The notes under the pieces: model-generated
What the model was told of the DNA's origin: nothing
Databases searched by the model: none
What the model saw: the letters and a program-made list of their open reading frames with translations, nothing else
Made by a program: the position numbers and the translations under genes
Shown here: one piece after another, positions 1 through 11,900 of the stretch
Numbering within the stretch: the first letter of the stretch is position 1
How the letters are laid out: every line of letters begins with the position of its first letter
Source of the DNA: Adineta ricciae
Lineage: Eukaryota; Rotifera; Eurotatoria; Adinetida; Adinetidae
DNA length: 64,000 nt
NCBI GenBank assembly: GCA_905250025.1
Contig: CAJNOJ010000159.1
Location: 182,826 to 246,825, forward strand
Direction: 5' to 3'

Positions 1-1899
1 TCTAAACTTCAAACTTATGTTAATGAATAAGAAAGAGTGGCATCATATTACATGAACATCACTGACTACTTAAATAACATATTTCCGGTTGTTTGAACGT
101 GAACAGTTCACAGGAATTCCAGTTTTCTTCCTAAATATAATAAACACAAGGTTCACTGACACAATTAGAAAGGCACATCAGCTGTTCTTTCTTCCAACTT
201 GACAAAAAATGCGTCCATGCATATCATGCGTACGATGGACGGAAATGAAAACGATTTTATATGACTTTAATAATAAAAATAGGGAACATAATGTCAACTA
301 AGAGAACGTACATAACGTGCTTTACATCCGTTTCCTGTATTTGCTACACAGACATCTTAGACGGCGGGTTTTCTTCGATGATTTATATTGTAGATCGGTC
401 AGTGCACAAAAGACTTTTGAAATCGATCGTTGTCGATCGATTTTTCTTCTCTCGTCTCAGATGTCTATTTGTTGATTAATGAAGCGAACAAGGAAATTCC
501 AATAGACGATAAAACAACAACATTAAAGCTTACGATTGTGTTTTCAAGAAAAATACAAAAGCGGAATTTACTTTATTGTTTGATGACGGTCGTATTTTTT
601 AGTTCGTCGCTTCGGCTTCTTATATTAATTGAATGTCGGCAAAAGATCGAAAGAAGAGGAATATTCTCGATGGGCTCTGTCAGTCGTACACATTAAAAAA
701 ATGGCGAGCGAGATTTGTTCAGTAAAGTTCAGGAAATGCCAATAGTATCACATACATTTCAATCGACCGTTTCAAGGTCACCCCGAAAAACTATTGTTTA
801 GGCGGGAAAATATCGACGACGTGAGAAATGAGCGTTTTTTGTGAATAGGAGAGTAAAAAAGTTTGTTAAAACGGCACAATGTCGCTTCCTGAATGCATTC
901 CGAACGGGAACTTCGTCGAAAAAAGTGTTTTTTCTGTTATCACAGCGATCGAGCGCGCCTCGAAGATATGAAAATGTTTTTCTCATTGACAAAATGCGTT
1001 GTTTCAGTATATAGATAACGCTTACATGACTGACTGATGATACTAAAGGAAAAGAAGAAGTAAAAGTCAATACTGTTCATCGAAAGACAGCCGGAACAAT
1101 AAGCAGGTTCCTTTGTCGTTTGTTGACTAACCCGAACAGATATGTAAGGTTTGTTTCTTCTTACCAGTTTTCTGTTTTCTATCAATTGCTAATTACGCAT
1201 TCATGATCTTCACAAAGGGTCATTTTATAAATCTGTGAGTTCAAATTAGTGGATAGCTTGCAGAACGGTAAAAAAAGAATTTGGATCGTAAATTCCGAGA
1301 AGTGTCATCGAGTTGTAGTTCTGTTGAGTTTCCAATCTTCGAGTGACTTTCAAGTGTTGTTCAATCAAAAGAGTATGAGTGTCGCTGAGGAAACAGAATA
1401 TAAAGATTTTTTTATATTACTTTCTTAGTAAAACAATGTTTTTTGATCATTTTTAAGTATAAACCGTTTGAAAACGAACCGTAATACGTTCGAAATCGAT
1501 TATGGTAGTTCAATCACACCCTCACCCTAATGAATAATTCAACAGGTGTAATAAATAAACAAACATTTCCGGTTCAAATTTGTATTTTAAATCAATATCT
1601 AATGGTTAATAATGTTGAAAAAGCATAATATTGTTATGAAATAAATTATGACATAGGTAATATAGCTTGTATTACTCCAAGTCATAATGAAAGTAGTTGT
1701 AAATGGGAGTAAATTAAATTGATTTTTTTCTTATTTTTATTAAAAATTCATTTTTATTTCAAAATAGATTCTTTACCTCAAAAAAATAGATTATATATTA
1801 ACATGGTTAATATCCATTTGTTACAAATGTTTTCATATTAATAATAACATTATCTGCAGTTAGTTCTAATCTTGATGAAGAAGTTTGTGAACTTGAATA
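1..1899. other. No gene recognised
   Basis: AT-rich sequence with only short, unconvincing open frames on both strands. I see no splice-linked coding exons, RNA gene or repeat array. From about 1700 the sequence becomes very AT-rich and runs into the decayed gene region that follows. Confidence 0.5.
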
Positions 1900-2313
1900 T
1901 GGACGATCGATTTTAGAAGTAATGCATTTCAATGGTAAATATTATTTGAAATTTTGTTTTATATTTTAAATATTTATATTTAGAAACAATATCTGCTGAT
2001 AAATATATTGATGAAATAAAAAAGTGGAACATTTCCAACAAAAGTTCAATGGTGTTTTGGTTTTGAATTCATTTCCTTTTATTTTGCTCTTCTTTCAATG
2101 ATTCTTTATATAATTCTTTTTTAGTTAAACGAAGACCAAATGTTATTAAAGTTATTAAGTAACAAATGGAAAAGAAAAACTTTTTTAAATAAGAGTTCAT
2201 ATGAAGTGTATTATATATATCATTCGTTTCTAAATATTTAATTTAAAAAACTAAATGAAAAAGTTTTCAAATTTCATACTAATCACAACAGAATATGTAT
2301 CTATAGATATCTG

Positions 2314-2392
2314 CAAAGGGAAAAGTACGGAATCTTGGAATCACTAGAATCGGATAGAATTCAGATTTCAGGATTCCGTAATTTCCCCCTTG
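2314..2392. repeat. Short imperfect inverted repeat (possible small MITE)
   Basis: The left end reads caaaggg-aaaagtacggaatc and the right end is roughly its reverse complement (ggattccgtaatttcccccttg). The core is rich in gaatc/ggattc words. It sits in AT-rich DNA from which it stands out. No clear target duplication is visible, so calling it a transposable element is inference. Confidence 0.4.
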
Positions 2393-2751
2393 TATTATTA
2401 TCTTGTCATCTGTAAAAATCATCCTTTGTATTTTATTCTTATTTATGATTGTTAAAAATAGAATTTATTTAAATAGAAATAATTTTAAATCTAGTTGACA
2501 TCTATCTTTTGATTTTTATTGGTACTTTTCTTCTATTCTATTATACTCATATGATGTGCTATCATTCTATTTCTATTCTATGTATGAACGTTTATAATGA
2601 ATTCTTTTTATCTATGCTGATATATATATATAGTAAATCTGATTGAACATTGTTAATCTATGTATTATGTTGAATAGCAATGGTATGTCAAACATTGATT
2701 TAATTAAATATATGATCTATGATTAATATAGTTGGTGAAACAGTAGTGCTT

Positions 2752-2927
2752 CCCAGGTTATTGTGGCACGGTCAGAAACTGATCGGATATTTCCTGTGCA
2801 ATTCCGACCGGAATCCGGCGGCAAGGAACCTGCTGGAATCGGCGAAAACTGTGCCGCAATCGAGAAGAGCTGTACCGGAACCGACTCAGATTTCAACGGA
2901 TCCAGTCGCCGGAATGATCGACCTGGG
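2752..2927. mobile_element. Small GC-rich element with CCCAGGT...ACCTGGG ends
   Basis: About 176 bp, bounded by cccaggt on the left and acctggg on the right, and clearly more GC-rich than its surroundings. The ends match those of the 374 bp element at 54159-54532, and both have GGAATCC/GATCGG-rich interiors. The flanks are TT on both sides rather than TA, so the target duplication is uncertain. It lies just upstream of the interrupted gene at 2965-4148. It has no coding capacity. Confidence 0.45.
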
Positions 2928-2964
2928 TTCCAGCAATTGGTCAAATTCATTCTCGTCATATTAG

Positions 2965-4148
2965 TGCAGCAAAATTATTTGGTGTAAAAGCTGGTTCTCA
3001 AGCTTCTGCATTATCATCAACATCATCGAAAAGTTCCAGTAACAAAGCAAAACCAAGACCATGTCTGATTTGGCGAACTTCGCCTTTTGTACAGGTTTTA
3101 GTCATGTCTCGATTCGATGGTGTTGATGTTACCGATGTTAATAATCATTTTATGGATCATTTACCACGTGATTATGTTTTAAAACGACTTATAGCTGTGC
3201 ATGATAAAGAACCATTAGGTAATAGAAGGACAATAAAGGCTGCGGGAAAAGAAACTCCATTAATAACCATTAACACATATTTGGTATTAATACCTACTAT
3301 GGATGAAGATACACGTCCATATAAACAATCTAATGAATATTTTCCTACAGAAGAATTACAATACATTTATTCAATTCTTCTTCAAATTCATAATGAAGAA
3401 AATGAAGAACAAATGAGAATGCTGCAACAATCACATCCTTTACCAGCATACAATAGTAATGATGATGTTAACAAAGATGAAGATAGATCTTCTTCAAACT
3501 CATCTTTACCAATACCAAGACGGCAAATACATTTCGTGGAAATCGATGTAAATAAATATAATTATATTAAACAATGGTTAAATGATTGTGAGTAAAAATA
3601 ATATCGACAAAAAAACTTTTTTTTCTATTTTCTCTTTATAGGTACATTTGATACTAATGATGATGATATGATGTCATTAGAAAACCTTCAACAAATAACA
3701 TACAACACTGAAGTAAGGAAGAAGATCGCTAGAAATTATGTTTGTGTATTTTTGTGTCATTTTTTCTATAATGTAGGATGATCTTCAACAAGATATTCAA
3801 GCTTTTCAAGTAATTTTTCTTTTTTGAATAAAACAAAAATATTTTTTCTTTGTAATTTTTTTAAAGTCAACAGGTGCAGGAGAAATAGTGACATATTCAG
3901 TTGGTCTTGATGTATCTGTAGCTGGTTTTGCATCAAATCCAATTGAATATGAAAAATTCACAAGTGGTGCACCTGGTCAAGAAGGACACAAATATGGTCT
4001 TGGACCTGATGTTGGTATTGACGCACCTAATGTTGCAAGAAAAAGTAACTAATATGATCCAGTTGGTGCTATGTTTGATTATGCTGATTTTAATCATGAT
4101 GATAGAATTGATAAAGATGTATTTGGTACTTTTATGAAATCAGTTTAA
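2965..4148 (+). pseudogene. Unidentified multi-exon gene with an in-frame stop
   Basis: Four exons join in phase: 2965-3587, 3642-3712, 3777-3809 and 3867-4148, with introns of 54-64 nt and standard GT/AG ends. The frame is open throughout except for one TAA at 4050-4052. After it, 31 more coding-looking residues follow before the normal stop at 4146-4148. These include an acidic EF-hand-like stretch (DFNHDDRID) that lacks the usual glutamate at position 12. The 5' end is not resolved: the first exon begins after an AG at 2963-2964 and further exons may lie upstream (coding-looking patches at 1865-2060). I do not recognise the family. Codon use is very AT-rich. It may be a recently dead gene, an allele with a nonsense change, or a sequencing error. 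Confidence 0.45.
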
Positions 4149-4330
4149 ACAATTAATCTCATTTAAAATAAACAAAAAAGATTAATTCAGCTTTTTTTGT
4201 TTCATTTCACTAACAGATTTGATTTCATAAATAAAACTTGTGTTTTTCATAAATTATTTTCTTTCTTTGATTTGACTTTAATTAATGGTTCGAATGATAC
4301 TGAAATGGTCTTATCACTTAATGTTCTTTT

Positions 4331-4999
4331 TTAATCGTCCACATAATGAAATTTGGCATTTTGAAATCTTTGCATAATTTCTTCTAAATTTAATGGATCA
4401 GAACCTAAATGTAATCGAACATATGAACATAAGTTTGAATGTAAAAATAAATTTCCACTTAACATAATACCAGTTGCAAAATATAAATCATCAGAAAATT
4501 CTTTCGATATTTCACTTGGATTTTTTTATTTTCACAATAAATTAATAAAACTTCAAATAATAAATATGATGCTGCTGGACCTGTACAAATTGATTTTGAT
4601 GGATAACCAAAATGATTTTCAAGATAATAACGAATATATTAGTTTTTTCGACCTAATTCTAATTTCTAATTCATTATCAATAATAAATTCATTAGCTTCA
4701 TGTTAATGTTTATTTCAATATTTAGTTGACGATGTATTTCTCCTATGACACTGATACTATTGACTAAAAATTAAATATAGAATTATACTCACATCAATGA
4801 AGAAAAACTTGCTTGGATCAATATGACAATATTGTCCTAAAAAATAACGAATTTTTCGATTTATTTTATGTTTAATTGCTTGTTGTTCCTTTTTTGTATT
4901 AATGACTTTCATTTTTGTAGCACGACTAGATGGAACAGGACTGTTATATCCAAGTGATGATGTACTACTATTACTTTCACTAGTTGAATCGGTGATCAA
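4331..4999 (-). pseudogene. Decayed unidentified gene, convergent with the previous one
   Basis: On the minus strand an open stretch covers about 4999-4794 and ends at a plausible GTGAGT donor. Further down come coding-like pieces at 4640-4530 and 4535-4331 that are out of frame with each other by one base at a run of seven A's (near 4530). The last piece ends in a normal stop at 4331-4333. No start codon is visible. The residues do not match a family I know. The frameshift and several stops between 4640 and 4790 argue for a pseudogene. A homopolymer sequencing error would explain the shift but not the other stops. Confidence 0.35.
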
Positions 5000-6499
5000 T
5001 ATATTGTGTCACACCTGATTTGAAATCGATGTGCGTCACTCCAGAAGTAAGACCAGAGTTCAGTATATCAAATAAGAAAGGAACGGCTTTTCGGAAGGAA
5101 TTAGATCGTGCACTACAGATCTGGAATCAAAACACAAGGAGCCAATTAAGTTTTTTTTTACATTCTTCGTGATTTGCTTACTTCCCATAGTGACATAAGC
5201 ATTCGGACGATAAGATGCTTAACTTCATTATCATTCCTCTCAGCATCATTTAACACTTTGAAATCTGCTATTCCTACAGTTAACGGTTATTCCAATACAA
5301 TCCTATTATTACCAATTATAGTATTTAAATAAATGCATTCAGAAGATGATCTTTTCATGACCATTGCGGAGCTGCTCATGAGAAATCAGATATCACGAAA
5401 ATGTCCGTTCCATTGCTGAACATGCTCTTCAAATGAAACTTTCAAGACGATGTACAAACATTCCACCTATATGATAAACATACTTAACATATCCTTTCAT
5501 TCGATTCCCGATAGTATAGATATCATTTCTCCTTGTATCATCGTTACTGCACACATGCATAAGAATGATCAGCTTGCAAGCAAATATTTATGCAAAAACA
5601 GTTATGAGGAAGACTAAATTGTATCTGTCACCACTTAATACAATTATTTAGGTACATTTCCGATTACTTTCGGCAAACACATGAATACTCGGAATGCATC
5701 GCACTGTCAATAACTTCAGTTTGTCGAACGCTTCGTCTCTTGATTCATATCTCAAGCTGCAATCTTGAAAACAACAACATTTGTACGTTCTCTTCTCATA
5801 GATTTCCTGCCGTGAGCACGGAGATTCGATAGAATTGAGAAGTACGCTCACCATTCACAAGACGATTTCGACATATTTTTATTTGCTTAAACACTAATCG
5901 CGAACACGAAGCAACATCAACAAGAAGAGACAAATTCGAATGCAATGAGCACGCTCAAACATCAAAACACACATAAACGCGAAACTTGAGCAAGAACAAA
6001 CGAAAAAGAAAAAGAGAAGAAGATAAGATAAGTAAGGCTGATGTTATGAGTATGTAGAGAGAACGAAGGATATGTACGACTGATTAGAAATTTATGTCCG
6101 GGAATGTGTCGTAACTCGAACGAGAAGAAGAAGTAGAGTTAGATTCTTCTTCAATGACGAAAACTCTCTGAATTTGTCATTGTCAGAGAAGGAGAGAGGC
6201 AGCGAAAAAAAATAAAGAACACAACAGCAAGAAGAAAAAAAGAGAAATACTGTAAAGCTCTTCGAAGATTAAACACATAGACAAAAAAGAACGAGATATT
6301 GAAACTAATCTACATACAGATATGAGAGGGGAGAAGAGGAGAACATCTTTTGTTTTTTAAGTGCCTTAGTACTGTAAGAAATCGGGGAACATATATATTG
6401 CTTAATGATCATTCTTCATACTATTGATGATTTTCCTAGATGCGTGTATTTCTGATTAAGATGTTGAATGGGAAGAGAGAAAAGGAAAAGAGAACTGAA
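5000..6499. other. Intergenic, no gene recognised
   Basis: The interval between the decayed gene and the 3' end of the ammonium transporter. Only short random frames and purine-rich stretches (about 5990-6340). No RNA gene or repeat array is seen. Confidence 0.45.
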
Positions 6500-8912
6500 T
6501 TAAACACGATTGTCTTCGTTTACGGATTTGACTTTGGTGCCATTTGCGCTACCGGTCGATCCATTTCGTTCACTGAAATATTCGATAGGGACGATGGCTA
6601 AAACGAAAGAAGACATGATTGGAATTGTTTGAGCGAGAAAGAAAGTTGCGAAGAGGAAGAAGATCAAATGATTCATTTGTTTTGTTTTTCTCTTTTGGCA
6701 AAGCAAAGAAAAATAAGCGCTCAAGATGTGAAAGAGCATTTGTTGAGAAGTTAATGATCGTCTGTTTTCATTGTGCAATGTGGTGAAATTTGAGTTCTTT
6801 TGCTTTTCTTACCCACGCATATCATCGAGCACATATGCTGAAAATAATCACTTGTAGTTGAACAAATACAATTAGCTTTCTTCGGTTCTTAGTTAGATTC
6901 TCGAAACTTCTTACAAAGATGTTTTCAGTACATACCCCCTTCAGCATCAGTGACGATGGTTGGAAAATTGGTACGAACACCTCCAGCAGTAGCTTCTTGT
7001 TCAATAGTTTTGCCTTGTAATTGTTCTCCGCATGCAGCGCAGTAGATGCGAAGTGCGTATGCCGGTTCGCCATGTTGGAACAAGTCAATACCTGGAAGAA
7101 AGAATACCCGATTATGATTGAAAATTCTTTGCCTGTAGGATTACCTCGTAATTCTTCTTCTTTGGATACTTTTAATAAATTAAGTAGTTTCAGTAGAAGA
7201 AATAGAAGGGCAACGAAGACAGCGGTCCATGCCATGACAACTGCAGCCGTACACAATGAATTAAGTAGACCCTTGAATAAGAAAATTTTTCGATGAGAGA
7301 TCATCAATGAAAAAAACAACTGTTATTCTTTACCCGCCAGCTTTCTCCAGCACTAATTCGATAGATAATCGAATTAAAGACATCCTCAACGAATCCTCCA
7401 TTGATATTTGGTCCAACTGTTCGTCGAAAGATCGGAACTGCAAAGATACCCCATAAACCACCACCAATATGAACTGCAAAGAAGACACATTCACTTCGAA
7501 TTAATACACTTCTCGTGAACCAAGTCGCTCCTACCTGCAGCAGTTTCGACAGGATCATCGACTTGAAGTTTAATTAATAATTTACTCCATAACAAGAAAC
7601 TTAATGCAGCAATAGCTCCGATGATGACAGCCGACCAAGGATTATAAGCCACAGCTCCACCAGCAACAGCAACCATTCCGGCAAGAATTGAATTAACCGT
7701 TGATAAAAAGACACGTCGTTTCAAATGACGAGCTTGTTCTCCCATGCCTAATTTTTAAATGAAATGTTCTATCAAAATCATCTTCTCGACAAACATCTTT
7801 GCGTACTTTCAATGACACGTTGCAAAAGATAATAAGTTGCACCTGATGTAGCTCCTGATAGAAGTGTATTGACGAGTCCATGTCCAACTCGATCGCCATA
7901 AGCTTTTCCTGTAATACGATGATCAGCTCCTGAATTGAGTACAAAGAAACCGAATGCAACGAGAATTGCGCCAACAGATGTAACCTAATACAAACATCGA
8001 TAGCAACTATGCTATTTATTTTCATGTTTTCTTTCGTACCGGAATGCTATGACCAAACAAGGGTAATGTACGCGGTTCGAATCGGCCAAAACGCGGCCCG
8101 AGAAAGATTGTTCCGATTAAAGCAGCAACACCAGCTGTTAAATAAATGATTGCACTACCACCATAGTCCTTAGAGAATAAACTAATAAGAGACATGTTCA
8201 ACATGTTAAACATAACATACGCGTGCGCCCACAACCGCACCAAGCCAACCATTTTGACCCCACATCCAGTGTGCAAGGAATGGATAGACGAACCCTATAT
8301 TCAATACCCAACTAGAACGTTGTTCGATTCACTCGAGTAACCTACCAGACATAACGATCGAGAAAAGTACATAAACAGGTACTCGACAACGCTCGGCAAA
8401 TGCACTAGCTGCTATGTTTGTTACAAGAAATGCCAACATATAATTATAAAAATAATTTATATATGGATCTTGATTATTCAATTTTAGAACATTATTCGAC
8501 GTCGTGTAATTTTCTACTCCGGGATGAAGATAACGAGCGCCAAGACCTTCACTTGCCCAAAACCGTGTACCTAATAAAACGTTTCCGTTTCCACCAAATG
8601 CAAATGCATAACCCGTTATCCAAAAAGCCAATGCCGATGTAACTGAAACATGACAACCCCAAATCAACCCCCAATCAAACTTATTCAGTTGAACTTACTA
8701 AGAATAAGAAGAGTTTTAAATAGACTATGACCTGCATTTTGACTTCGTACACCGCCTGATTCAATGAGCGTATAACCAAAGCTCATTACTACAAAAAGAT
8801 ATTCAATATGGATCAGATCAATGTACAACGACTTACAAAAGATGACCACGCCATTGAACAGAAGAAAGAAACTTTCAACTGCTTGTTGAAGTTGCTCATT
8901 TGTTGCTGCCAT
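6500..8912 (-). CDS. AMT-family ammonium transporter
   Basis: Twelve exons (8912-8837, 8788-8699, 8642-8346, 8294-8221, 8168-8040, 7984-7807, 7747-7535, 7473-7334, 7271-7145, 7091-6936, 6837-6813, 6572-6500) join in phase to 525 residues. The product is a multi-pass plasma-membrane channel of the Amt/Mep/Rh superfamily, closest to the AMT branch. Hallmarks are GYAFAFGGNGN in the third segment, FVYPFLAHWMWG, the DYGGSA block, VHIGGGLWG and a cytosolic GIDLFQHGEPAYA tail motif. The second pore histidine (VHIGG) is present. The position of the first twin-histidine reads tyrosine (SAIIYLTAG). The last joint is the least certain: the acceptor at 6573-6574 keeps phase, whereas one further upstream gives an early stop. 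The tail is short and hydrophilic. Family call is firm; the substrate is inferred. Confidence 0.92.
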
Positions 8913-11900
8913 GATTTCGTTCGAGTCCTAGATCGATTTTTTATTGTCTAGAATAGAAGATAGACAAAGCAAAAGATTCAAGGCTTGTTGTTATTTTTTC
9001 GTGGTTAGATGAAAAAGAAAGCAAAAGTCTTTTTTCGCAACTTTTCTACTCTTCATTGATTGATTTTCGACATGTGACGCTCGTTATCCGCTAACTGGTA
9101 AGACGATATCTTCTCTCACATGGTGCCGCCGACGCCGACTGTGAAACAACAGTACTCATACATACACGCGCACATTGAATGAAATATGTTATCAATTCTT
9201 CTAAGTTTCTCTGTCTCTCTCTTTTTGTTTCGCTAAACAGTGTACTCCAACGTGGAAATATGCGAATGAAAACGAATTGTAACTGATAGAAGTGTTCACA
9301 TTAGTGAAAGCAAAGGCATGGTGTCAAATCAAATCTCGTTAGTCTAACAAATAACTTGACAGGTTTAGTGTTGATTAAAAGAATCAATCGTTTTTCTTCT
9401 TCTTGCATTTGTTCTCTACTTATTACTGATGAGAAATGAAAAGCACGAACGAAATGACGTAATCCGATCGACCAGATTTCTACTCTCATTTTTCTCTCTC
9501 GCATGCACTGGGAATTGTTTGTGAAGTACTAATACACAAGCAGAGAAATGCAAATGTCCATTCATTCTCATACTCGACGCATATTTCAAATACTTTTCAT
9601 ACTTTCCTTGAAAAAAATAACTTACGGTGTTCGATTCCAATGCTATAATTGATTGACTTATCTTTGGAATATAATCATGACGATGATTAAACGCACTTTC
9701 TCTCATTCTGACGAGAGATCTGACTAAACCAATGTGAATCTTCTTCTTGATGATATCATTAAAAGCTATTCTATCAATTCTCACCATCTTGTCATTAGGA
9801 CACGCTTCTATTTACTCATTATAAACGAATCATATCGATCGTTGTTCGAGATTTTGAATAAAATCAAATTTGTTCTTATCGTTGTTCTCACGCTAAATAA
9901 TGATTTGTCAAAACGAAACTTGCTGCATGTCAGTCAGTCTTTCTTTCTGGATAATCGAAAGACGATTTACGAAAACAAACATTTAGAAAGATATGCGATC
10001 GTCCAATTGTAAAATGAGATTTGAAACGGACGGACGCAGGAGGGATCAGAAAAGAGAAATTACTCTTTCTCCCTTTTCCTCTCATCGAATCATCTTGATG
10101 ATGCATTGATTCATATTCAAAACACGAGATGAATGTTGTTTCCTCTATCGACCTAATTTTGTCAACACTATTCATTCTTTTCCGCAACTAGTAGTCTCCG
10201 ATTCAGTCACAGCTCATCGAAGACGAGAATAAATAGATAGAAAGAGAGAGAGAGCAAAAAGACTTTCTCGTTTTTTGACAAATGAGATTTGGTTTCGGGA
10301 TATGCTGGCATACTCTAACCCTTCTCTCCCTCTCTCCATGTTCTTCAATTCAATTCCCTTTAGAGATTTAATTATCATGCAAATGATTCTCCCTCTTGTT
10401 ATTGGAAAACTGCCAATAGTGTCAACATTTTCTATGCTTTGATCTTTGGATGGTACGAGAAGAGAGAGGAAGGAATAGGAAAAATAAATTTTGACTTATT
10501 CAGTTATAACTAAAGAAACGAACGAACGAACGAGTGATTCGCACTATATATAACCAATGATACTATTTAGCAATTCCAATTGAGCTTCTTCATGTTAGTA
10601 GAAAAACAACTCCCAATGGAACAGAATACATGAATATATGTTTTTTTGCTAATAGAAAAAGAAAAATAAACTTACAAGAATATTCTTCACTATGAAAGAA
10701 ATACAAGCATCGCCTTCTCATTACGAATGTTGAGTTTGACTACAGGTGTGCAATGCGCATGTTCATTGAACATATGAAGGGAAAAGAGGAGGAACAAAGA
10801 GAAACAAACTAGGCCATCATAATGAGAGATCAATGAACGAAACAAATCTCGTTCGTACTTGGTCATTAGTAAAGTAGTAATTAAGTAACACTTACCTGAA
10901 TTTTCTTCTTCGACTCAGCCTTCGACTTGAACAAGACGAGTGAAACGAAGAGAAAAATTGACCAAATGACTTAAACAACGAACGTGTTGGGATATGAATA
11001 GTTGAAGCTTAACTCGTTAGTCTGCGAGAGTTGTAATCAATTATATCGATCTTATTTCATTGGTATCATATCGATTACAAGATCTTCTCTCTTCGCTCTT
11101 TCACTTGGGACGAAATCGACAATTATCAGAACACGATGCACGACGTAAAAGAAGAAGGTTGCTACTGTCTTGTCTTGTATTTTTTTTCTTCTTCTTCTTT
11201 TCTTTCAATAATACGAACTCGTTCTCGCACTCGCGCGCGACTAATCCAATGTTTACTAGAAGAAGGCGGAGGAGAAATGAAGAAAAGAGTGCATCAATGT
11301 ACAATAGTAATTCGCTGTCGTGTCCGATCTCGAGAAGAAACAGATGCATCTTCTCTTTCTTTCGATTTTTTTTCTTATTTAGAGAGATAATTGAATGTGC
11401 GAGCTAGTCAGTGTTCGTGGTCATCTGATATATAGACATTCTCGGTGAATATTTTGTACTTCTTCTTCTTCTCCTTTCGATATGACAGATTAAACAAGTG
11501 TTGAAGTCGTCACTTCTACAAGGCGAACTCAGTGGGTACGAATGGAGAAAAACGACTGTCTACTTCGTGATCACAATTTCGAATGAAAACAGAAAAGAAT
11601 TTGCTGAAACTGAACTGTTTATACTGTCATGTTTTTCTCGCGAAATGATTAATGGTTGTTGAAGATAAAAATCGATAAGTTCTTCTCAGAAGAAATTATG
11701 AATTATTCGCCTACTTCATACGCACATATATTTACTGAGCGAAATGATGATCATGATGATTTCCCAATACGTGCCCAAGCATGGAGAATGCTCACAATTT
11801 CGAGTCACTAAAGCTCTTTACACAATATATTACATCAACACATAGAAATATATATATTCAATATCTCCTTCCGTCGGAATCTCTACGGAGTTTTGTGTAA

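Noticed and set aside
4084-4120. EF-hand calcium site in the interrupted gene
   Set aside because: The loop lacks the glutamate or aspartate at position 12 and there is no paired second hand, so it is mentioned only as a resemblance.
8062-8075. A ggttcgaatcgg string resembling a tRNA B box
   Set aside because: It lies inside a coding exon of the ammonium transporter, and no A box or cloverleaf arms surround it.
11060-11407. Overlapping frames of 82-115 codons around 11.1-11.4 kb
   Set aside because: Low-complexity serine, arginine and phenylalanine runs arise from TTC/GAA-rich DNA. Three frames are open at once, which points to composition rather than coding.
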